Source: Kiritimatiellia bacterium (GTDB lineage Bacteria; Verrucomicrobiota; Kiritimatiellia; RFP12; UBA1067). Taken from it: a DNA stretch of 43,728 bases. The position numbers and the translations under genes are program-made. Below the pieces are notes generated by a model, which saw only the letters and a program-made list of their open reading frames with translations, had not been told where the DNA came from and made no database searches. The DNA is taken from positions 1 to 43,728 of the forward strand of contig JAFRBA010000142.1 in assembly GCA_017405115.1 (NCBI GenBank). Reading direction: 5' to 3'. This document shows positions 1-7,745 of the stretch, in pieces. Position 1 is the stretch's first letter. Every line of letters starts with the position of its first letter.

Positions 1-140
1 ACAAATGCAAAATACCGCAAAAGCGGCACTGCCACCAACCAGCCAGCATGGAAAGCCAGACACTCCGATTCAGGACAGGCAAATCTTAGCGTCGATCCAC
101 CGATTTACCTCCAGAAAACCGGTTTAGTTCTGGAAGCAAC
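1..140. other. Left flank of insertion sequence, no gene seen
   Basis: No convincing coding frame is visible here. Positions 15-26 form a short palindrome (CCGC-AAAA-GCGG) containing the same GCAAAAGCGG core found in the insertion-sequence end repeats that begin at 141, so it may be one more transposase-binding copy or a remnant of an older insertion. The stretch is otherwise featureless. Confidence 0.35.
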
Positions 141-188
141 GTAGTTTTCAAAAGCGGAAAATTTGTAGTTAGCAAAAGCGGAATGGGA
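141..188. repeat. Left terminal repeats of the insertion sequence
   Basis: Two direct copies of an AAAAGCGGA-containing repeat start at 141 and 165. The inner copy, extended to 164-188, is the perfect inverted counterpart of 1544-1568. The transposase stop codon lies only two bases beyond the inner repeat, at 190-192. Confidence 0.75.
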
Positions 189-189
189 T

Positions 190-1395
190 TCACCTCCGAT
201 TGACCCTTGGATTGTTCGTGAAGACCACCTGCGGGACGGTGTTCAGGTCGGGCTTGTTGACCACGAGGGAGATGGTTCCGTCGACGTGTCGGCACACCCA
301 CACCCGCGTCCCGTTGGCGCACTCGGTCGGGCACAGGATGCCGTCCACGAGCAGCCGCCCCCGGCGGCCGACCGTCGCCCTGGTCCACTCAGCCCACACG
401 AGCTCCCACCATCCGTCGCGCGGTGGCGGGCGCAGCTTGCAGCGCCCCTCCCCTATCGCCTTGTCCCACGCTTCGAGTGCCATCATGCGCAGCTCGCGGT
501 GATCCTCGTAGGAGTTGCGGTAGTCCACGAGGCATTCGAGGTGGTCGTTGACGTCCTCGAGCGGGGTCTGCGCCGTTATGCCCTCTCGCACGGCATAGGC
601 GGGCAGCCTGTCCTGCCAGACCTGGTGGACTCGCTCAATCTTGCCCTTCGCCTCCGGCGTGTTGGCAAACACGAACGACACTCCGTACAGCTTAAGCCGC
701 TTGCCGAGCTGCGTGAGATTCCCGTCCTCGCCCTTGAAGAAGGAAGCCCTGTCCACATAGATCTCCAGCGGCAGGCCGTAGCGCGTGAAAGCCCTGTAAA
801 ACAGGTCTAGATACGCGTTCACGCATTCGCTGCGGTACAGCCTGCAACCGACCTGCATGCGGCTGCAGTCGTCTATCATGTCGATCAGGCTCAGCGACGG
901 GTTGCCACGTCCGAGGAAGTAGTCCGGCGTCGCGTCGAGCTGCCACAGCTCCCCGACCGACTGGCGCTGCCACCGCCTCACATGCGCCGGAGGCCTTGGC
1001 TTCGGGACTACGATCTTGATGCCGTGGTCAATTGCCCAGTGCCGCACCTGGGCGCGGTCGACGGACAGGCCGAACTTCCTGCCGACCTCGCTCGCCGCAA
1101 ACGCATACGAGTAGCGCCTCGCGTCTCCGTCGGGGCTCAGGACATGCTTCAGGAACCTCTGCGCCTCGTCGGGCCATGCGGGCATGTGGTTGCCTCCGGA
1201 GCGGCTCGGCTCCCATGCATCGGCCATCCCCGATGCCTTCGCCGCAAGGAAAGACGTCCTCAGCTCGTAGAGCCTCGTCTTGCCAACGCCGAGGGATTCC
1301 ATCGCCTGCTCACGCGTCATCGAGCCTTCGGCGAACTGCATTACCGTGTCGCGCACATGGGCGGCACCCAGCCTGTTTGCTATCTGTTGTTTCAT
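190..1395 (-). CDS. DDE transposase (integrase catalytic core), ISNCY/IS481-like
   Basis: Predicted transposase of 401 residues that would cut and join the ends of the surrounding element. The N-terminal 60 residues look like a helix-turn-helix (MTREQAMESLGVGKTRLYEL), followed by a second DNA-binding segment near residues 95-130. The retroviral-integrase fold carries a DDE triad: D154 in LWQLDATPDYF, D215 in IYVDRASFF and E254 in EAKGKIERVHQ. The GRG, IDDCSR and PEAKGKIERV motifs fit the ISNCY (ISDol1-type) or IS481 groups. The C-terminal beta-rich tail after residue 330 probably helps bind ends. The length looks complete and no frameshift is seen, so the element may be active. A -10-like TAGAAT at 1403-1408 lies only 8 bp before the ATG, so the mRNA may be almost leaderless. 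Confidence 0.85.
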   Translation of the reverse strand: MKQQIANRLGAAHVRDTVMQFAEGSMTREQAMESLGVGKTRLYELRTSFLAAKASGMADAWEPSRSGGNHMPAWPDEAQRFLKHVLSPDGDARRYSYAFAASEVGRKFGLSVDRAQVRHWAIDHGIKIVVPKPRPPAHVRRWQRQSVGELWQLDATPDYFLGRGNPSLSLIDMIDDCSRMQVGCRLYRSECVNAYLDLFYRAFTRYGLPLEIYVDRASFFKGEDGNLTQLGKRLKLYGVSFVFANTPEAKGKIERVHQVWQDRLPAYAVREGITAQTPLEDVNDHLECLVDYRNSYEDHRELRMMALEAWDKAIGEGRCKLRPPPRDGWWELVWAEWTRATVGRRGRLLVDGILCPTECANGTRVWVCRHVDGTISLVVNKPDLNTVPQVVFTNNPRVNRR

Positions 1396-1402
1396 GGGGC
1401 AT

Positions 1403-1435
1403 ATTCTACCCCGTTTTTCCGCTTTTGCTAACTAC
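1403..1435 (-). promoter_or_regulatory. Transposase promoter overlapping a third internal end repeat
   Basis: Reading on the minus strand, TAGAAT at 1403-1408 is a plausible -10 and TTAGCA at 1426-1431 a plausible -35 with a 17-bp spacer. The -35 lies inside a perfect 19-bp third copy of the end repeat (1417-1435). Transposase bound to this copy should compete with RNA polymerase, which would be autorepression. The overlap is seen directly; the regulation is inferred. Confidence 0.5.
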
Positions 1436-1444
1436 ACCGGCGGC

Positions 1445-1462
1445 CGCCCCCCTCGGGGGGCG
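1445..1462. repeat. GC hairpin in insertion-sequence leader
   Basis: A perfect 8-bp stem (CGCCCCCC with GGGGGGCG) closes a two-base TC loop between the internal end repeat and the right end of the insertion sequence. No T-run follows on either strand, so it is not a typical terminator. It could shield the transposase gene from incoming transcripts, but that is speculation. Confidence 0.4.
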
Positions 1463-1543
1463 TGTGATCCTTCCTCCACCTCAACAGCACCCAACGTTTT
1501 CAGGCACAATCACTCGCTGAAGCCCGCTTAACAAGCCCCCTCT

Positions 1544-1589
1544 TCCCATTCCGCTTTTGCTAACTACAGCTGTCCGCTTTTGCTTTCAC
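1544..1589. repeat. Right terminal repeats of the insertion sequence
   Basis: Inverted counterpart of the left end: 1544-1568 matches 164-188 perfectly in reverse complement, and a second degenerate copy (TCCGCTTTTGC core) follows at 1573-1589. Confidence 0.75.
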
Positions 1590-1735
1590 CGCGACAGGGC
1601 TCAAATACAATATATATGAACAAAGACAAATCCCTACTCTATCCATTGTATTTATAAGGAAAAAAGAATCAATTGACCGCACTTATGAACCAGATTTCTC
1701 CATAAGAAATAACATTTACCCCTTAAAATCCAGAT
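1590..1735. other. AT-rich spacer between insertion sequence and toxin gene
   Basis: No gene is seen. The composition falls sharply in GC compared with the rest of the window. An inverted repeat with 9-bp arms (1603-1611 and 1645-1653, AAATACAAT type) encloses a 33-base loop. This is too open for a confident terminator call, although it lies at the 3' end of the minus-strand toxin operon. Confidence 0.3.
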
Positions 1736-2494
1736 TTATATCTCAAACAGTCGTCGAAATGCGTTGATTCGCGGCAATGGATCTGCATCACGGCGTAGGC
1801 CAAGAGAGGCGAGGACATCGGGCCATTCTTGATTTGCCGGATTCCAGACCTCGATAAACTGCCGCATGCGTTCTTGAATGTCTGCTGGCGCATCCGCCCT
1901 CGCATCAACTTCTAAATCGGCAACAAGCATAAACACATCGCGCCGATGTTTCTTTGTGTCATGCAATCGAAGCGGGTCACTTGTGCGACGATACTCTTCC
2001 AGGAGATTCATATACGCCGCCGCCTTGAAGACAATCAACGCCTCACGCGTCAAACACGGAAGCCCGTAGTCCTGTGTACTGTGCTTAATCGCATACTCAT
2101 AGTAGGAACGATCCAGCACGATTGCGCTCATGCTATCATCGGGAACATCCGGCAACGCCATGAAAGATTTATCGCCGTCTAATTCCGTCGATGACAACAA
2201 CTCAATCATTTCCGGGAATCCCGCCGTCTTCGGGTTGACAAAACGATAAAAATGCGGCTTGCCATTCTTTGAAACATAGCAAGAATACCGGCCAGCGGAC
2301 AAGAACGAATGAAAAGCCGCAGAGAATGCCGGTGTCATCCGTTCCGAAACGACTAAAACATCTATATCCTTGGTGACCCGAGGATGCGTAACAGCTTCTC
2401 CGCACACCATCTGCACCGCAGTTCCGCCGATGATGATGAACTCGTCTCGGAACGATTCGAAATACTCTTTGAACTTGTCAAACCCGACTACCAT
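1736..2494 (-). CDS. Nucleotidyltransferase-fold toxin, AbiEii-like
   Basis: Protein of 252 residues with the signature of the minimal nucleotidyltransferase fold. G23-G24 in FIIIGGTAVQM is followed by D43 and D45 in TKDIDVLVV, the metal-binding DxD pair. AbiEii toxins and related type IV toxin-antitoxin proteins share this pattern and are thought to transfer nucleotides to RNA targets. The start overlaps the end of the upstream gene by 7 bp, implying translational coupling, and the order (regulator or antitoxin first, transferase second) is that of abiE operons. It is shorter than classical AbiEii (about 300 residues), so a divergent subfamily is likely. The AT-rich composition beside an insertion sequence suggests acquisition by transfer. 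Confidence 0.65.
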   Translation of the reverse strand: MVVGFDKFKEYFESFRDEFIIIGGTAVQMVCGEAVTHPRVTKDIDVLVVSERMTPAFSAAFHSFLSAGRYSCYVSKNGKPHFYRFVNPKTAGFPEMIELLSSTELDGDKSFMALPDVPDDSMSAIVLDRSYYEYAIKHSTQDYGLPCLTREALIVFKAAAYMNLLEEYRRTSDPLRLHDTKKHRRDVFMLVADLEVDARADAPADIQERMRQFIEVWNPANQEWPDVLASLGLRRDADPLPRINAFRRLFEI

Positions 2495-3456
2495 AAAACT
2501 CCTTTCAACATCGCCTCGCGCGCTTCTTCGACACGCGGATCGGCATTGTTGCGTAGAGACAGGTACAATGAAAGCGGATCAACTATTCCATCTTTGCCCG
2601 CAAGCAATCGCGGATCGTATTTCCAGCCCTCAACATAGTCCCCCTCGTACTCACGTACGTCTGATTCGGGAATCTTACGCAGGTCTGACGATACAACGGC
2701 ATAAGTCGCAAAGCGATCTGGCACCAACATGCTTCGAGCTGACAGCGCGGCGATGCCGGAACGCAACGCATTGGCAGGTGGACAAATGGTTCTTATTGTC
2801 TTGCGCACAGGCGAAGTCAACAGATCCTGTGCCCAATGCCACAACCCTCTTCCATCATGTGCAAACGTAATAATGCCTTTTATTCCTGAATATTCGATTT
2901 TTGCAAGATGCCGTCTCTCCAACTCATGCGCCGCACGAGTCAGATATACTCGGTTGAGACGCAACGCTTCCGTTACCATCGAATAAGGCAGGCTGAGATT
3001 CCCACGGTTGTTTAGAATCTGATACAGGACAATCACTTGCGCCCATGGGGAAAGATATTTGCCCAATGCCGTATCAGAAGCAGAAAAAGCGTTATCCGCC
3101 TTAAGCTCAACCAACGGCGGGATATGCACGATGCGTCCTGGCACAATAAAGGCCAGATTCTCGCGGCAAAGCCGGTCATAGTATTCAGCATCCAATTCAC
3201 CAAACAGCACAATTGGTCGCTCAGAATAATACCGGCTAAATGCTACAACCTGACGTATCAACGCATCGGGATTCGGGCGTTCGCCTGTCAACATCAGAAA
3301 CAGATATCGCGAACCAAGCAAATTGCCCACCCGCGCCTCATAATATTCAGAGAGCGACAAAGGAACCTTTCCCTCCAAATGGCAAAACTCAACATTCGCG
3401 CACTTAAGACCAATGCGCGATAAGTAATTCTCGACTTTTGAAAAGCTTACTGCCAT
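2488..3456 (-). CDS. AbiEi-like antitoxin and winged-helix transcriptional regulator
   Basis: Predicted partner of the downstream nucleotidyltransferase. From the ATG at 3456 it has 322 residues. A segment around LYQILNNRGNLSLPYSMVTEALRLN followed by LTRAAHELERRHLAKIEY looks like a winged helix with a recognition helix. The C-terminal half (SSDLRKIPESDVREYEG and beyond) would be the antitoxin part. Known AbiEi proteins neutralise the toxin and repress their own promoter; the repeats at 3467-3507 fit that. In-frame starts further upstream exist (TTG 3510, ATG 3504, ATG 3477), but they lie upstream of, or at, the predicted transcription start near 3475, so 3456 is preferred. Sequence similarity to classical AbiEi is modest, and the assignment leans on operon structure. 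Confidence 0.55.
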   Translation of the reverse strand: MAVSFSKVENYLSRIGLKCANVEFCHLEGKVPLSLSEYYEARVGNLLGSRYLFLMLTGERPNPDALIRQVVAFSRYYSERPIVLFGELDAEYYDRLCRENLAFIVPGRIVHIPPLVELKADNAFSASDTALGKYLSPWAQVIVLYQILNNRGNLSLPYSMVTEALRLNRVYLTRAAHELERRHLAKIEYSGIKGIITFAHDGRGLWHWAQDLLTSPVRKTIRTICPPANALRSGIAALSARSMLVPDRFATYAVVSSDLRKIPESDVREYEGDYVEGWKYDPRLLAGKDGIVDPLSLYLSLRNNADPRVEEAREAMLKGVLW

Positions 3457-3466
3457 ACCTTTTGCA

Positions 3467-3507
3467 ATTTGAAACATGTGTATTTTACACTTTATTTGTA
3501 ACATGTG
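3467..3507 (-). promoter_or_regulatory. Direct-repeat operator of the toxin-antitoxin operon
   Basis: Two 14-bp direct repeats, ATTTGAAACATGTG at 3467-3480 and ATTTGTAACATGTG at 3494-3507 (one mismatch), are spaced 27 bp start to start. One covers the -35 side and the other the expected transcription start, a natural layout for repression by the upstream-encoded winged-helix protein. The repeats are seen directly; protein binding is inferred. Confidence 0.5.
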
Positions 3508-3510
3508 CAA
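3482..3510 (-). promoter_or_regulatory. Promoter of the AbiE-like operon
   Basis: On the minus strand TTGCAC (3505-3510) and TAAAAT (3482-3487) are separated by 17 bp, a good sigma-70 arrangement. The predicted start of transcription near 3475 supports choosing ATG 3456 as the first codon. Confidence 0.55.
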
Positions 3511-3970
3511 TAGCGATTGTTACGTCTGTCGATTATTGAGCCATTGCAATGACTCTCCGTTCGCACCTAAAACTGTTCGTAAGGGACAGTGGGGCGAGCA
3601 GTGTGGGATAGTTGCGGTTGCAGGGTCTGGGCATTGGGCTTGGTGGCGGCGTGGGAGGGATGAGGATGTCCTGCCTTGTCGCGGCAGATGGGAGGAGGCT
3701 TGGGCGATGAGCGTGTGGGTGGTGGTTGGAAGGTGGTTGGAGAATGGTTGAGGTGGCGGTTGAAGGACGGTTGAAGATGGGCTGGCGAACGGTAACGAGC
3801 GCGGCAAACTGACAGGCGATGAGACAAACGACGATGTTGATTGGAGAATCGCAGAACGGGTGGCGTTCGAGCAAATGGTGCGCCACACCCACACGCACAA
3901 CGCGCTTCAAGGAGAACTACGCCCGACGAAAGAAGCGCGGAGAGATGTAAGGCGAGCGAAACGAAGCGAA
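3511..3970. other. Intergenic region with degenerate GGTTG repeats
   Basis: No gene is convincingly present. Positions about 3718-3785 are a degenerate tandem repeat based on GGTTGGA or GGTTGAA with a period near 11-12 bp. A 43-codon open frame (3819-3950, plus strand, ending KRGEM) has a basic composition but no recognised match. It may be a fragment of a dispersed repeat and is not called as a gene. Confidence 0.3.
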
Positions 3971-4014
3971 GAAAAACGGAACCCCAGGTCGTCAGACCGG
4001 GGGTTCCGTTTTTC
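3971..4014 (-). terminator. Strong intrinsic terminator after nifJ
   Basis: A perfect 15-bp stem (3971-3985 with 4000-4014) carries A and T tracts at its foot, so it can work on either strand. It begins 20 bp past the nifJ stop codon. The inner GGTC-GTCA-GACC sequence pairs further. It would end nifJ transcription on the minus strand. Confidence 0.85.
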
Positions 4015-4033
4015 GTAGCGGAGTGCAGCCGCC

Positions 4034-7000
4034 TTACATCTCGGAGAGCTTCTTGAGGAGAGCGTAGTTCTCCTTGAAGCCTTCCTCGGCGCCCTTGAGC
4101 ATCTCCATCGCCTTGTCCTGGCCGATCTTCTTGACGAGCTGCTTGAAGCGGTTCTCGCCAAGCTCCTTCGAAACGGCGTTCGCCGCGAAGGAGACGGTGT
4201 CGGACTTGTCGGCGCTGTCGAGCACGAGCTTCTTGCCCGTCGCGTCCGGGTTGTAGCGCCAGAGCGGGAAGTGGACGGACTCCACCGCCGCCTTCTGGTG
4301 CGCCGGGCCGGTCTTCGTGAGAAGACCCTGCTCGATGCAGTGCGCGTACGCGATGATGATCGCCGGGCCGTTGTAGTTCTCGGCCTCGTTGAACGCCTTC
4401 ACCGTCGCCGCCGGGTTGGTGCCCATCGAGACGTACGCGACATAGACGTTCTTGTACTGCATCTGCATGAGGCCGAGGTTCTTCTTGGCCTGCACCTTGC
4501 CGCTCGCCGCGAACTTCGCGATTGCGCCCGTGGGCGTCGCCTTGGAGGCCTGCCCGCCCGTGTTGGAGTACACCTCGGTGTCCATGACGAGGATCTTGAT
4601 GTTCTTGCCCGAGGCTAGAACGTGGTCAAGCCCACCGTAGCCGATGTCGTACGCCCAGCCGTCGCCGCCCAGGACCCACACGGACTTGCGGACCAGGTTG
4701 TCCGCCACCGCGAGGAGCTGTGCGCAGATCGGGCAGCCGTTGGCCTTGCCGGCCTCGCAGCCCTTCTTGAGGTCCTTGACGAGCGCGCGCATCTCTTCGA
4801 CGCCCTGGCCCTTCTCGTCGTACTGGTCGACGGCCTTGATCTTCTCGCAGAGCGCCTTCATCTCGGCCGGCGTCTTCTCGTGCGCGATGACCTTGTCGAC
4901 GAGCTCCATGGCGAAGCCGTAGAGCTTGTCGGCCGAAACGCGCATGCCGAGGCCGAACTGGGCGTTGTCCTCGAAGAGCGAGTTGGACCATGCCGGGCCC
5001 TTGCCGTCCGCGCGCTGGCAGTACGGGGTCGTCGGCAGGTTGCCGCCGTAGATCGACGAGCAGCCCGTCGCGTTCGCGATGAGGAGCCTGTCGCCGCAGA
5101 TCTGCGTGAGGAGCTTGACGTAGGGCGTCTCGCCGCAGCCCGCGCACGCGCCGGAGAACTCGAACAGCGGCCTCTTGAGCTGGCTGTCGAGGAGCTTGCG
5201 GGTGTCGAGCTTCGCCGGATCGACCTCGGGGAGGCCCAGGAAGAACTTCCAGTTCTCGGCCTCGGTCTTGCGGAGCGGGATCTGCTCGACCATCTTGAGC
5301 GCGCCCTTCGCCTTCATCGGGCACTGGACGACGCAGAGCTCGCAGCCCATGCAGTCCTCGGGGGCGACCTGAATCGTCACCTTCGAGCCGAAGTTCTTGG
5401 TGAGGGCCTTCGCCTCGGCGGACTTGAACGTCGCGGGAGCGCCCGCGAGGTCGCCGTCGTTGTAGACCTTCATGCGGATAGCAGCGTGCGAGCAGATCGC
5501 AAGGCAGTTGCCGCACTGGATGCAGGCCGCGGGATCCCACTGCGGGATGAACGCCGCGACGTTGCGCTTCTCCCACTGCGTCGTGGCGGTCGGCCACGTG
5601 CCGTCGACGGGAAGCTCGCTGACCTTGAGCGTGTCGCCCTTCTGCGCGATCATCTTCGCGGAGACGTTCTTGACGAAGTCGGGGGCGTCCGCCGGAACCG
5701 CAGGCGGCATCTTGGCCTTGCCGGCGGGAGCGGACGGATACTTGACCTCCTCGATCGCCGCGCTCGCCGCCTCGATGCACTTCCAGTTCATCTCGACGAC
5801 TTCCTGGCCCTTCTTGGAATAGGCCTTCTCGGCGTAGTCCTTGAGGACCTGGATCGGGTCGAGCACCGTTCCGTCGGCCTTCTTGAGCGTAATGCCGGAG
5901 AGCTTGAAGAACGCGGTCTGGAGAACCGTGTTCGTGCGCGTGCCCATGCCGTTCTCGCGGGCGATCTTCGCCGCGTCGATCACGTAGAACTTGAGCTTCT
6001 TGTCGATGATCGCCTGCTCGACCTCGTCGGGCATGTGGTCCCAGACCTCGGCCGCCGTGTAGGGCGACGCGAGCAGGAACACCGAACCCGGCTTCGCCGC
6101 CTTGAGCATGTCGTACTTCTCGAGGTACGGGAAGCAGTGGCACGCCGTGAAGTCGGCCGAGTTGATGAAGTACGGCGAGCGGATCATGTCGCTGCCGAAG
6201 CGGAGGTGCGAGATCGTCACGCCGCCGGACTTCTTGGAGTCGTACTCGAAGTAGCCCTGCGCGAAGTTCTCGGTGTAGTTGCCGATGATCTTGATGGAGT
6301 TCTTGTTCGCGCCGACCGTGCCGTCCGCGCCGAGTCCCCAGAACATGCACTCCTTGCGGTCGCCCTTCGGGACTACGAAGCTGTCGTCGCCAAGGATGTA
6401 GCGGCCAGTCACGTCGTCGACGATGCCGACGCAGAAGTGGTCCATCGGCTTATCCTTCGCCATGTTCGCGAAGACGTTCGCGCACATCTGCGGGGTGAAG
6501 TCCTTCGAGCCGATGCCATAGCGGCCGGCGAGGATCTTCGGGTACTTGAAGCTGACGACGCCGTCCTGGAGGCCCTGGCCGATCGCGGCCGCGACGTCGA
6601 GGTACAGCGGGTCGCCGATCGCGCCCGGCTCCTTCACGCGGTCGAGGACCGTGACGACCTTGACGGTCGCGGGGAGAGCCTTGACGAAATCGACCATCGA
6701 GAACGGACGGTAGAGGTGCACCTTCAGAAGGCCGACCTTCTTGCCCTCCTTGACGAGCGCGTCGACGGTCTCGTGCAGCGTGTCGCAGCCCGAGCCCATC
6801 GCGACGACGACGTACTCGGCGTCGGCGGCTCCGACGTAGTCGTAGAGCTTGTACGCGCGGCCGGTGAGCTTGGCGAGGCGGTCCATGTACTCCTGGACGA
6901 TCGCGGGCGTCGCGTCGTAGTACTTGTTGCAGACCTCGCGGAGCTGGAACGTGACGTCGGGGTTCGACGCCGTGCCGCGCATCGTCGGGTGCTCAGGGTC

Positions 7001-7621
7001 GAGCGCGCGCCTGCGGAAGTCTTCGACATACTCCTCGTCAATCATCTGGCGGATGACGTCCTGCGGGATCTCGTCGATCTTCTGGACCTCGTGGGAGGTG
7101 CGGAAGCCGTCGAAGAAGTGGAGGAACGGGACCTTCGACTTGAGCGTCGCCGCGTGGGCGACCATAGCCATGTCGTGCGCCTCCTGAACGCTGTTCGAGG
7201 CGAGCATGGCGAAGCCCGTCTGGCGGCAGGCCATCACGTCGCCCTGGTCGCCGAAGATGCAGAGCGAGTTCGACGCCAGCGAGCGCGCGGAGACGTGGAA
7301 CACGGTCGGGGCGAGCTCACCCGCGATCTTGTACATGTTCGGAATCATCAGCAGCAGGCCCTGCGACGCCGTGAACGTCGTCGTGAGCGAGCCCGTCGTC
7401 AGCGAGCCGTGGACAGCGCCGGCGGCGCCGCCCTCGGACTCCATCTCGACGATCGAGGGAATCGAGCCCCAGATGTTCGTCTTGCACATGGAGGCGAGCT
7501 CGTCGCACGTCTCGGCCATGGGCGAGGACGGGGTGATTGGGTAAATCGCGGCCACTTCCGAGCACGCGAACGCTATCTGGGCTGCGGCTGTGTTGCCGTC
7601 GACCATGATCTTCTTTGCCAT
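4034..7621 (-). CDS. nifJ: Pyruvate:ferredoxin (flavodoxin) oxidoreductase
   Basis: Homodimeric-type enzyme of 1195 residues that converts pyruvate and CoA to acetyl-CoA and CO2 while reducing ferredoxin, the central pyruvate step of many anaerobes. The N-terminal pyrimidine-binding and transketolase-like regions come first (IYPITPSSPMAE near residue 30). Two 4Fe-4S motifs follow, CIQCGNC near residue 700 and CMGCELC near 755. The proximal-cluster CAGCGE lies near 826 and the thiamine-pyrophosphate GDGWAYDIGYGG segment near 985. The length matches the family (about 1170-1200). The ATG at 7621 is preferred because AAGGA lies just upstream and homology starts at MAKKIMVDGN; an open frame extends further upstream without homology. 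It is monocistronic, with its own promoter and terminator. Confidence 0.97.
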   Translation of the reverse strand: MAKKIMVDGNTAAAQIAFACSEVAAIYPITPSSPMAETCDELASMCKTNIWGSIPSIVEMESEGGAAGAVHGSLTTGSLTTTFTASQGLLLMIPNMYKIAGELAPTVFHVSARSLASNSLCIFGDQGDVMACRQTGFAMLASNSVQEAHDMAMVAHAATLKSKVPFLHFFDGFRTSHEVQKIDEIPQDVIRQMIDEEYVEDFRRRALDPEHPTMRGTASNPDVTFQLREVCNKYYDATPAIVQEYMDRLAKLTGRAYKLYDYVGAADAEYVVVAMGSGCDTLHETVDALVKEGKKVGLLKVHLYRPFSMVDFVKALPATVKVVTVLDRVKEPGAIGDPLYLDVAAAIGQGLQDGVVSFKYPKILAGRYGIGSKDFTPQMCANVFANMAKDKPMDHFCVGIVDDVTGRYILGDDSFVVPKGDRKECMFWGLGADGTVGANKNSIKIIGNYTENFAQGYFEYDSKKSGGVTISHLRFGSDMIRSPYFINSADFTACHCFPYLEKYDMLKAAKPGSVFLLASPYTAAEVWDHMPDEVEQAIIDKKLKFYVIDAAKIARENGMGTRTNTVLQTAFFKLSGITLKKADGTVLDPIQVLKDYAEKAYSKKGQEVVEMNWKCIEAASAAIEEVKYPSAPAGKAKMPPAVPADAPDFVKNVSAKMIAQKGDTLKVSELPVDGTWPTATTQWEKRNVAAFIPQWDPAACIQCGNCLAICSHAAIRMKVYNDGDLAGAPATFKSAEAKALTKNFGSKVTIQVAPEDCMGCELCVVQCPMKAKGALKMVEQIPLRKTEAENWKFFLGLPEVDPAKLDTRKLLDSQLKRPLFEFSGACAGCGETPYVKLLTQICGDRLLIANATGCSSIYGGNLPTTPYCQRADGKGPAWSNSLFEDNAQFGLGMRVSADKLYGFAMELVDKVIAHEKTPAEMKALCEKIKAVDQYDEKGQGVEEMRALVKDLKKGCEAGKANGCPICAQLLAVADNLVRKSVWVLGGDGWAYDIGYGGLDHVLASGKNIKILVMDTEVYSNTGGQASKATPTGAIAKFAASGKVQAKKNLGLMQMQYKNVYVAYVSMGTNPAATVKAFNEAENYNGPAIIIAYAHCIEQGLLTKTGPAHQKAAVESVHFPLWRYNPDATGKKLVLDSADKSDTVSFAANAVSKELGENRFKQLVKKIGQDKAMEMLKGAEEGFKENYALLKKLSEM

Positions 7622-7675
7622 GTCCTGTTTTTCCTTAGGTGTGTTTTTACAGTAAACCGGAAAATGTTGCCGCAT

Positions 7676-7704
7676 ATTATACCCTCTTTTCCGCCGCGAT
7701 TCAA
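7676..7704 (-). promoter_or_regulatory. nifJ promoter
   Basis: TTGAAT (7699-7704) and TATAAT (7676-7681) are 17 bp apart on the minus strand. The expected leader is about 48 bases and includes AAGGA before the start codon. Confidence 0.65.
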
Positions 7705-7745
7705 GCGGTTAGCCTAGACTAACTGCGTGCGCTGCCCTCAATGGA

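Larger units (their letters stand above)
141..1589 (-). mobile_element. Insertion sequence (ISNCY/IS481-like) with multiple end repeats
   Basis: A single DDE transposase gene is framed by inverted copies of a GTAGTTAGCAAAAGCGGAA repeat. The left end has an outer degenerate copy at 141-159 and an inner copy from 165. The right end has the inner copy at 1549-1567 and an outer degenerate copy at 1573-1589. The inner pair matches perfectly over 25 bp (164-188 against 1544-1568). Two binding sites per end, 22 to 24 bp apart, recall elements whose transposase binds tandem sites. No clear target duplication was found, so the outer limits are approximate. Family assignment rests on transposase sequence only. 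Confidence 0.75.

Noticed and set aside
3819..3950. 43-codon plus-strand frame ending KRGEM
   Set aside because: Very short, no ribosome-binding site and no recognised match; likely chance or repeat debris.
4626..6350. 574-codon minus-strand frame inside nifJ
   Set aside because: Out-of-frame shadow with Arg, Gly and Pro composition; no homology visible.
4622..7717. 1031-codon open frame on the plus strand opposite nifJ
   Set aside because: It is a shadow of the GC-rich nifJ codons, rich in Arg, Leu, Val and Asp with no domain pattern; nifJ on the minus strand is unmistakable.
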